From: Nitrospirota bacterium | GTDB taxonomy: Bacteria; Nitrospirota; Thermodesulfovibrionia; Thermodesulfovibrionales; JdFR-88 | Direction: 5' to 3' | Length of the DNA stretch: 10,559 nt | Assembly (NCBI GenBank): GCA_021825785.1 | Contig: JAKAGP010000024.1 | Span: 1 to 10,559, forward strand | Translations under genes and position numbers: made by a program | The notes under the pieces: generated by a model | The model's database searches: none | Told to the model about the DNA's origin: nothing | What the model saw: only the letters and a program-made list of their open reading frames with translations | Part shown: positions 6,056 to 10,559 of the stretch, piece by piece | Numbering within the stretch: the stretch's first letter is position 1 | How the letters are laid out: the number at the start of each line of letters is the position of its first letter

Positions 6056-8008
6056 ATGAAGAAATGGCCTTCCTTTTTTGTTGTTTTGATGCTTATGGTA
6101 CTGCTTTCCGCCGCCGTGGCGGCGACCACTTATTACACGTATGTCCTTTCATGGGGCTCCTTCGGCACGGGTAACGGACAGTTCAGATACCCGCACAAAG
6201 TGGTGACGGACGCATACGGCAATGTCTATGTCTCCGATTACTGGAATAACCGCATAGAAAAATTCGATTCAAACGGCCACTTTCTGGCCGCGTGGGGCTC
6301 CTCTGGCTCCGGCAACGGGCAGTTCAACGACCCGTCGGGAGAGGCGGTGGACTCCGGCGGCAACCTATACGTTGCCGACAGCGGCAACAACCGCATCCAG
6401 AAATTCAGTCCCGCGGGAGCATGGCTGGCCAATATAGGCAGCGGGCAGCTCAGCGGACCGGATGCCGTGGCGGTGGACTCATCCGGATACATATATGCCG
6501 CCGATACGGGCAATACCCGCATCGCCAAATTCGATTCAAACGGCAACATGGTGGCCCAGTGGAACAACGGCAATTACGGCTGCGACCCGGCGGGATGGTC
6601 CTGCGGCTACCAATTTTATCCGACCGGCCTGGCCGTGGACGCAACCGGCCACCTCTACGTCTCTGATTCGAGCACCGCCAACGTGGAGGTATTCACCACA
6701 AGCGGCGTTTTTGTAAGCCAGTTCGGCCATTTCAGCAATCCGCAGGGCATTGCGCTGGATTCTTCGGGCAACGTCTTCGTCTCCGATACAGGCAACAACC
6801 GCATCGTGGAATACAGCACAAGCGGCGTCTATGAGACCGAGTGGGGCTCCCAGGGCTCGGGCGAATTCCAGTTCAGCAGTCCATGGGACGTGACGGTCGA
6901 CCCCTCCGGCAATGTCTATGTCGCCGATTCGTCCAACGCCCGCATCGTGAAGTACGCCATCGCCCAGGCAAACCTGTCCATTTCGGGGATAGTGGAGACG
7001 ATTGGCTCAACGGGCATATCGGGCGCCACGGTCTCCGTGAGCGGGCCCGTGACAGCAACGACGGCCACGGACGGAAACGGCAATTACAGCTTTGCCGGCC
7101 TTCCCCCGGGCGTCTACACCGTTACCGCCAGCGCCGCGGGGCTCGCCTTCAACCACTTGAGCCCAACGGTGACGTCCAGTTTGGTCGATGAAAATTTCAT
7201 TGCCACAAACCTGGCGGAAAACTACACCGTCACGGCCCAGTCGGGCAGCAACGGCATGTTAACCGCGACACTTTTATATCAGGACGCAGGCGGGGTGGTA
7301 CATCCGATTGATAACGCCTATGCCTATCTGCAAGGCGGCAATCAGCTCTCCCCAAGGGAGAAATATTTCAGGAACGCTCCATACATAGTTGGGCCCACCA
7401 ACGCCAACGGGTATATATCGGCCAGCGTGCCTGCGGGCACCTACCATTTGCGCCTCCTCAGGCGGGCGCCGCTTGGGACAACACCCGCCCAGTCGCAGCT
7501 CTACGGCCCGCCCAGGGCGGGCGATTACACCTGGAACTTCGTCGGCCCCACGGTAAGCATCGGCGCGGGCAAGGCCGTCAATTTCGGCGCCGCGTACGCC
7601 TCGACCTTCGGCCCGATCACGATCACGGGCAGGGTCTACAACTCCTCTACCGGCCAGGCAAAGGCGGGCTGGTATGTAAAGGCCAGCACCCAGCAATGCC
7701 AGGACGTTGAGAGCTGTGAGTACTGCGGGGGGCCCCAGTATTATATCTCCGATCCGAACGCCAACTGCGGGACTAAATATCCGGCCCAGAACCTCACGGA
7801 CGCAAACGGCAACTACACCATAAAACTCAAAAACCCGGGGACATATTACATCTATGCATGCCAGAATCCCGGCACATGCCATGGCTTGTGCTGGCAGGGG
7901 GCGTGCAATGCGGGCGGATACGGAACCGGCTCGGGCGGCAATATCGCCCCAATAACCGTCGGCAAGGGGCAGAGCCTGACAGGTGTAAACATAAGCGGCA
8001 ATTTTTAG
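6056..8008 (+). CDS. Secreted NHL-repeat propeller fused to carboxypeptidase-regulatory-like domains (B)
   Basis: This 650-residue exported protein has a Sec signal peptide (about 1-23, MKKWPSFFVVLMLM). Six NHL-type repeats follow (about 28-303), recognisable from N-V-Y-V-S-D-x-x-N-N-R-I-x-K-F and its variants, enough for a closed six-bladed propeller. Blade 4 is the most divergent and carries an insert with two cysteines. Residues about 306-388 form a carboxypeptidase-regulatory-like domain (I-S-G-I-V-E-T-I-G-S-T-G-I-S-G-A-T-V-S-V, D-G-N-G-N-Y-S-F). Residues 399-650 are a full two-domain module closely matching A2, with eight cysteines all in the last domain, ending N-I-S-G-N-F. Propellers of this type bind proteins, glycans or small ligands, so the fusion adds a recognition unit to the A2-type module. 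The ATG follows a G-rich ribosome site (AAGGGGGG). No promoter was seen upstream. Confidence 0.88.
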   Translation: MKKWPSFFVVLMLMVLLSAAVAATTYYTYVLSWGSFGTGNGQFRYPHKVVTDAYGNVYVSDYWNNRIEKFDSNGHFLAAWGSSGSGNGQFNDPSGEAVDSGGNLYVADSGNNRIQKFSPAGAWLANIGSGQLSGPDAVAVDSSGYIYAADTGNTRIAKFDSNGNMVAQWNNGNYGCDPAGWSCGYQFYPTGLAVDATGHLYVSDSSTANVEVFTTSGVFVSQFGHFSNPQGIALDSSGNVFVSDTGNNRIVEYSTSGVYETEWGSQGSGEFQFSSPWDVTVDPSGNVYVADSSNARIVKYAIAQANLSISGIVETIGSTGISGATVSVSGPVTATTATDGNGNYSFAGLPPGVYTVTASAAGLAFNHLSPTVTSSLVDENFIATNLAENYTVTAQSGSNGMLTATLLYQDAGGVVHPIDNAYAYLQGGNQLSPREKYFRNAPYIVGPTNANGYISASVPAGTYHLRLLRRAPLGTTPAQSQLYGPPRAGDYTWNFVGPTVSIGAGKAVNFGAAYASTFGPITITGRVYNSSTGQAKAGWYVKASTQQCQDVESCEYCGGPQYYISDPNANCGTKYPAQNLTDANGNYTIKLKNPGTYYIYACQNPGTCHGLCWQGACNAGGYGTGSGGNIAPITVGKGQSLTGVNISGNF

Positions 8009-8015
8009 GTAGAGC

Positions 8016-8058
8016 AGGAGGGCCGCAAGTTCCGCGAAGTTTTTGCCGGCCCTCCTTT
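8016..8058 (+). terminator. Terminator-like hairpin after the NHL fusion gene
   Basis: AGGAGGGCCG (8016-8025) pairs perfectly with CGGCCCTCCT (8047-8056), a 10-bp GC-rich stem, followed by TTCC. The loop is about 21 bases and contains complementary GCAA and TTGC that extend the stem across a bulge. The short T tail makes it a weak-to-moderate intrinsic terminator for the 6056-8008 transcript. Confidence 0.55.
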
Positions 8059-8074
8059 CCACTTGCAGTTGTGC

Positions 8075-8090
8075 CATTTCGCGCTTTCAT
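8075..8090 (+). promoter_or_regulatory. Candidate upstream activator box (copy 3)
   Basis: CATTTCGCGCTTTCAT matches the box at 3054-3067 except for a two-base insertion, and lies 158 bases before the -24 GG of promoter P3. It is a candidate enhancer-binding-protein site. Confidence 0.4.
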
Positions 8091-8231
8091 CAAACGAATA
8101 TGCGCCATATAGCACATATTTTGGCGAGTTTTTAAAGTTATAAATATATAATTTATAAAAAAGAAACCGCCTATTTGAAATAAAACCTTAAATGAGTTAG
8201 ATTAATCTGCTGCCAGGAGTTTATATGCCCA

Positions 8232-8247
8232 TGGCATGGAAATTGCG
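8232..8247 (+). promoter_or_regulatory. Sigma-54 (-24/-12) promoter P3
   Basis: TGGCATGGAAATTGCG has GG (8233-8234) and GC (8245-8246) with 10 bases between, plus intact TGGCA and TTGC. Start is expected near 8258. The distance from GC to the ATG of peptide 3 is 64 bases, the same as for promoter P2 and peptide 1, and the leader shares GGAAAG-x-GGAA and AAAGGAGG-x-x-CGGAAG blocks. Confidence 0.8.
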
Positions 8248-8309
8248 CCTGCAAAGTGCAGCATGGAAAGTGGAAGTCCATATGTTGGCAGGAAAGGAGG
8301 AGGCGGAAG

Positions 8310-8372
8310 ATGAAAAAGGCAAGGTATTCAAGGCCCCGTGTAATCGGTTCTGTTTGCGTCCATCCCTGCTGA
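8310..8372 (+). CDS. VCVHPC-tail short peptide, copy 3
   Basis: This 20-residue peptide begins MKKARYSRP and ends RVIGSVCVHPC, differing from copy 1 in only two residues (K for R at 2, S for T at 7) but with several synonymous changes (CCC CGT GTA against CCG CGC GTC). GGAAAGGAGG and a sigma-54 promoter lie upstream. The stop is TGA; the other copies stop at the same place with TAG or TAA, so it is read as a true stop, not selenocysteine. The secreted protein gene at 8471 follows after 98 bases. The same RiPP-precursor, metal-peptide and leader-peptide readings apply as for copy 1. Confidence 0.87.
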   Translation: MKKARYSRPRVIGSVCVHPC

Positions 8373-8470
8373 TTTAAGGCAGACAAGTTAATCAAAACAC
8401 CCGCGTTTTGCTGCAGGTGAAAGAGGATAAGGCAAGCGTGAAAAAACCCTTACGGGAGGGTGGGGATGCC

Positions 8471-9259
8471 ATGAAAAAATATCTGGTTTTTATTGTCTTT
8501 TTTATGTTTGCGGCTGCGCTGTCGCCCGTGGGGGCCGAGGCAAACGGCACGGTCTCGGTGACCGTCCTCTATAACGGCCAGCCGCTCCAGGGCGCCTATT
8601 TATATCTGCAAAGCGGCGCCCAGTTGGCGCCCAGAGAGCAATACTACCGGAGCGCGGCCGGCATCTACGGACCATCCAATTCGAGCGGAAGCATAACGGC
8701 CAGCGTGCCGGAGGGCACCTATTACGTCCGGATCACAAAGAGGGCGGGCAGCGTTTCGTATGACGGCCCGCCATACCCCGGGGATTTGACCTGGATCGAC
8801 ACGGGCACTCCCGCGACCATAACGGTCACCACCAATGGCCTGGTCTCCCTTGGCACGGTGAGCGCCACCATATACGGCCAGCCGATCACGATAACCGGCA
8901 CGGTGAGGGGCGCATCGGGCAAGGCGCTGGCCGGATGGGCGGTAAAGGCCGCGACAGTACCCTGCGAATCGGGCAACTGGGCCTATGCCCATTCCTTCAA
9001 CGAGTGCGGCACGCAGAAATATCCGGCATGGACCGACTCCAACGGAAACTACACCATCAACCTCAAGAACACCGGGACCTATTACGTTTACGCGAGCCCG
9101 ACCCTGAATTTCGCAAACACCAACTATCCCGGCGGCTATCCCACGTGCGCAACCAGTGCCGGCTGCGAGGACTGCGGAGACTATTACTATTACAACTGCC
9201 CGACAAACGTCGTCTCACCCGGCGCATCCGGGGTGAATATCGTTGTGCCCGGCTATTAG
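8471..9259 (+). CDS. Secreted two-domain carboxypeptidase-regulatory-like protein (C)
   Basis: The 262-residue product has a Sec signal peptide (1-24, cleavage A-E-A before N25-G26). It is the nearest relative of A1 across its length: shared blocks include Y-N-G-Q-P, P-P-Y-P-G-D, P-C-E-S-G-N-W-A-Y-A-H-S-F-N-E-C-G-T, N-T-N-Y-P-G-G-Y-P-T-C and C-E-D-C-G-D-Y-Y-Y-Y-N-C-P-T-N-V. The same six cysteines all lie in domain 2, and the end is V-P-G-Y. ATG 8471 is chosen because CGGGAGGG stands 10 bases upstream and the signal peptide starts here; the frame is open back to TTG 8408, but that extension would bury the signal. The gene follows peptide 3, as A1 follows peptide 1, so promoter, peptide and secreted gene look like one duplicated unit. 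Confidence 0.87.
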   Translation: MKKYLVFIVFFMFAAALSPVGAEANGTVSVTVLYNGQPLQGAYLYLQSGAQLAPREQYYRSAAGIYGPSNSSGSITASVPEGTYYVRITKRAGSVSYDGPPYPGDLTWIDTGTPATITVTTNGLVSLGTVSATIYGQPITITGTVRGASGKALAGWAVKAATVPCESGNWAYAHSFNECGTQKYPAWTDSNGNYTINLKNTGTYYVYASPTLNFANTNYPGGYPTCATSAGCEDCGDYYYYNCPTNVVSPGASGVNIVVPGY

Positions 9260-9266
9260 ATTTTCC

Positions 9267-9285
9267 CGCGGCCTTCAGGGCCGCG
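9267..9285 (+). terminator. Short GC-rich hairpin between C and peptide 4
   Basis: CGCGGCC (9267-9273) and GGCCGCG (9279-9285) form a 7-bp stem with loop TTCAG. No T-run follows, and peptide 4 starts 38 bases later without a visible promoter. A partial terminator or an RNA-stability element that sets the level of the downstream genes is more likely than full termination. Confidence 0.4.
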
Positions 9286-9323
9286 AGGATGTTCAATTCA
9301 AGTGGGGAAGGAGGGTGTGTGAC

Positions 9324-9386
9324 ATGAAAAAACTGGGATATGCCAGGCCGCGCGTGATCGGCTTTGTTTGCGTGCACCCCTGCTAA
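9324..9386 (+). CDS. VCVHPC-tail short peptide, copy 4
   Basis: This 20-residue peptide begins MKKLGYARP and ends RVIGFVCVHPC. It is the most divergent copy: the basic residue before Tyr is Gly, and the Ser after the central Gly is Phe. Y6-x-R-P-x-V-I-G and the tail VCVHPC are kept. GGAAGGAGGG precedes the ATG by about 9 bases. It lies 64 bases after gene C with no promoter, so it is probably read from P3. Gene D follows after 119 bases that contain a large hairpin. The change of S14 to F is informative: this position is variable while the C-x-H-x-C end is not. Confidence 0.85.
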   Translation: MKKLGYARPRVIGFVCVHPC

Positions 9387-9405
9387 GGCAGGTTGGGAGA
9401 GCTGC

Positions 9406-9455
9406 GGGGTGGCAGTTTAAAGGCGAAGGCCCTTTATATAAAAGACTGCCACCCC
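9406..9455 (+). promoter_or_regulatory. Large hairpin between peptide 4 and gene D
   Basis: GGGGTGGCAGT (9406-9416) pairs perfectly with ACTGCCACCCC (9445-9455), 11 bp. The 28-base interior contains TAAAGGC and GCCCTTTA, which can pair as an inner stem with one bulged base. Only TCTGTCTG follows. It sits in the untranslated leader between a short peptide ORF and the gene it may control, the usual place for an attenuator, but a terminator or processing site is equally possible. Confidence 0.5.
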
Positions 9456-9505
9456 TCTGTCTGTGGTGGGTAGTACATCATAGTTAAAAGGAGAGTGAGG
9501 GGGCA

Positions 9506-10354
9506 ATGAAAAAGTGGTTTTCAGTCTTGGCCGTTTTTATGTTCGCCTTTTTGTTTTTTGCCGCGGCGGCCGGGGCAACCGGCACGCTCACGGCGACATT
9601 CATGTATAACGGCAGCGGGATTGCCGGGGCCTACATATATCTTCACACGTATCCCAGCGGGACGCCGATCATGGGAGAATATTTCAGGAGCGCGCAGTAT
9701 GTACTCGGGCCTTCGGATTCAAACGGGAACTTTTCGGTAAACAACGTCCCCGCGGGGACCTACCGCGTCAGGATCACCCGGAGGGCCCCGCTTACTGCGT
9801 CCATCCCCACCCTGGCGCAGGCGTATGGGCCGCCGAGGACGGGGGATTACACCTGGTATGATGCAGGCTCCACCATAACCGTTACCAACGGCTCCGTAAC
9901 CAGTCTTGGCAGCGTGTACGCCACTATATTTGCTCCCGGCGCTGCCCCGATTACGGTTCCGGGGAAGGTCACATCTGGCCGCTCTCCCGCTTCCGGGTGG
10001 TTTGTCATGGCAACAACAGCGCCCTGCAAGGATTCGACGACGGATTGTGGCGGGGCGGGATGCTGGTCGGGCAGATACGATGCCTGCAACGGCGGCGCGG
10101 GCGGCTCGGCGGTCAGATATCCGGCCCAGCAGCTTACCGACTCCAACGGCAACTATACCATAAAGCTTGCAAATCCCGGGACCTATTATATCTATGCCAT
10201 GCCGAGCCCGGGGGCCACTGCCGGCAGTGAGGTGCCAGCCTCCACCTGCAGCAACTGGGTGACTGTTTGGGACTCGATAGGTTACTGGAACTGCCCGACT
10301 TCCGTCTCGACGGGCCAAAACATTACCGGCGAGAATATTGCCGGATATTACTGA
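9506..10354 (+). CDS. Secreted two-domain carboxypeptidase-regulatory-like protein (D)
   Basis: The 282-residue product has a Sec signal peptide (1-24, MKKWFSVLAVFMFAF, cleavage A-G-A before T25). Domain 1 has Y-N-G-S-G-I-A-G-A-Y-I-Y-L, G-P-S-D-S-N-G-N, V-P-A-G-T-Y-R-V-R-I-T-R-R-A-P-L and Y-G-P-P-R-T-G-D-Y-T-W. Domain 2 begins I-T-V-P-G-K-V and has S-G-W-F-V-M-A-T-T-A-P-C, Y-P-A-Q-Q-L-T-D-S-N-G-N-Y-T-I and N-P-G-T-Y-Y-I-Y-A, ending N-I-A-G-Y-Y. Six cysteines are all in domain 2. It combines A2-like motifs (R-R-A-P-L, Y-G-P-P-R) with an A1-like ending (W-N-C-P-T-S-V). AAAAGGAGAG precedes the ATG. It is the last gene of the array, ahead of a long inverted repeat and a convergent gene. Confidence 0.86.
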   Translation: MKKWFSVLAVFMFAFLFFAAAAGATGTLTATFMYNGSGIAGAYIYLHTYPSGTPIMGEYFRSAQYVLGPSDSNGNFSVNNVPAGTYRVRITRRAPLTASIPTLAQAYGPPRTGDYTWYDAGSTITVTNGSVTSLGSVYATIFAPGAAPITVPGKVTSGRSPASGWFVMATTAPCKDSTTDCGGAGCWSGRYDACNGGAGGSAVRYPAQQLTDSNGNYTIKLANPGTYYIYAMPSPGATAGSEVPASTCSNWVTVWDSIGYWNCPTSVSTGQNITGENIAGYY

Positions 10355-10384
10355 TAGGCGTACGGGGTTGTTCATTAATAATAA

Positions 10385-10437
10385 GTGCTGTGATCCCGCC
10401 GGATTTTTCTTAATAAGATCCGGCGGGATCACAGCAC
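10385..10437. terminator. Long perfect inverted repeat between convergent genes
   Basis: A 20-base arm (10385-10404) is exactly complementary to 10418-10437; three further pairs, one of them G-T, extend the stem inward, leaving a loop of about 7 bases. It lies 30 bases after gene D and overlaps the 3' end of the minus-strand frame. On the minus strand the stem is followed by TTATTATTAATG, which can act as a U-rich tail; on the plus strand there is none. A shared terminator for convergent genes is the simplest reading; a small mobile repeat is the alternative. Confidence 0.6.
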
Positions 10438-10559
10438 GGAAGGCAATGCCCCCATACCTGCAGCAGCGCTAGTGTAGTGAACTCCGCCTTTTGCGCCCAT
10501 TCCATGTACGTGCGCGCGTGTTCGGTGTTGTGCTCCGCCCAGTGGGGCAGAAGGACTTT
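10410..10559 (-). CDS. 3' part of a minus-strand gene, possibly truncated
   Basis: Reading the complement from the window edge gives 49 codons and a TAA at 10412-10410. The first part, K-V-L-L-P-H-W-A-E-H-N-T-E-H-A-R-T-Y-M-E-W-A-Q-K-A, looks real. It matches the pattern L-L-P-H-W-x-E-H-N-x-E-H-A-x-x-Y-x-x-W-A known from small helical proteins with conserved His residues. In that family, as I recall it, a long amphipathic helix follows. Here the sequence instead changes to a short tail (L-L-Q-V-W-G-H-C-L-P-C-C-D-P-A-G-S-Y) coded largely within the inverted repeat. This suggests the C-terminus has been lost by a frameshift or insertion. The N-terminus lies outside the window. The family assignment is from memory and moderate at best. 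Confidence 0.45.
   Translation of the reverse strand, partial: KVLLPHWAEHNTEHARTYMEWAQKAEFTTLALLQVWGHCLPCCDPAGSY

Larger units (their letters stand above)
8009..8231. other. Intergenic region with terminator and AT-rich activator region
   Basis: After the NHL gene comes a terminator-like hairpin (8016-8056), then an activator-box candidate at 8075-8090, then a strongly AT-rich tract (about 8095-8220) ending in CCAGGAGTTTATATGCCCAT just before the sigma-54 promoter. No gene is seen. Confidence 0.55.

Noticed and set aside
8367..8372. TGA of peptide 3 as selenocysteine (Cys-Sec end)
   Set aside because: The other three copies stop at the same place with TAG or TAA, no conserved sequence follows, and no hairpin begins right after it.
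8408..8470. N-terminal extension of gene C from TTG 8408
   Set aside because: It would place 21 residues ahead of a perfect Sec signal peptide. ATG 8471 has the ribosome site and matches the start of A1.
1..10559. CRISPR array, tRNA, rRNA or insertion sequence
   Set aside because: No regularly spaced direct repeats, cloverleaf, rRNA motif or transposase frame was found anywhere in the window.

Overview
The window has two parts. Positions 1-3001 hold a compact plus-strand gene cluster. It contains a carboxypeptidase-regulatory-like domain protein (possibly the tail of a larger protein), a PhnD-type periplasmic binding lipoprotein, a membrane-anchored TPR protein, and a YedE/FdhT-type multi-pass membrane protein of the selenium/sulfur transporter family. 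The last two genes overlap, so this looks like one operon for uptake or handling of a small oxyanion or chalcogen compound. The coding sequence is GC-rich with strong AAGGAGG-type ribosome sites. Together with a seleno-type YedE and sigma-54 promoters, this suits an anaerobic Gram-negative bacterium such as Desulfobacterota or Nitrospirota. That placement is an inference and is not secure.

Positions 3002-10354 hold the unusual part: a tandem array of short peptide genes alternating with secreted proteins. Four unannotated genes (3737-3799, 5552-5611, 8310-8372, 9324-9386) encode 19-20 residue peptides of the form M-[KR]-x-(x)-x-Y-x-R-P-[RK]-V-[IV]-G-[SF]-VCVHPC-stop. They differ at many synonymous positions while the C-terminus VCVHPC is invariant, and each has a strong Shine-Dalgarno, so they are almost certainly translated. 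Each lies upstream of a gene for a Sec-exported, two-domain carboxypeptidase-regulatory-like protein (3879, 6056, 8471, 9506; a fifth such gene at 4701 directly follows the first). In all five proteins every module cysteine is in the second domain (6, 6, 8, 6 and 6). One copy is fused behind a six-bladed NHL propeller.

Three excellent sigma-54 (-24/-12) promoters lie at 3215-3230, 3658-3674 and 8232-8247. Two of them sit exactly 64 bases (GC of the -12 element to ATG) before peptides 1 and 3. A repeated box, YATTTCGCRC, lies about 150-160 bases upstream of each promoter and could be the activator site. The first promoter now drives only a 30-codon signal-peptide-like ORF (3353-3445), which looks like a decayed or minimal unit. 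Peptides 2 and 4 have no promoter of their own and appear to be co-transcribed from upstream.

The peptides could be RiPP precursors: they carry a Y-x-x-P-x-V segment like the recognition motif in lasso-type leaders. They could instead be metal-binding or signalling peptides, or regulatory leader (arrest) peptides controlling the secreted protein downstream. No maturation enzyme or exporter is inside the window. The right edge carries a long inverted repeat at 10385-10437 and the 3' end of a convergent minus-strand gene.
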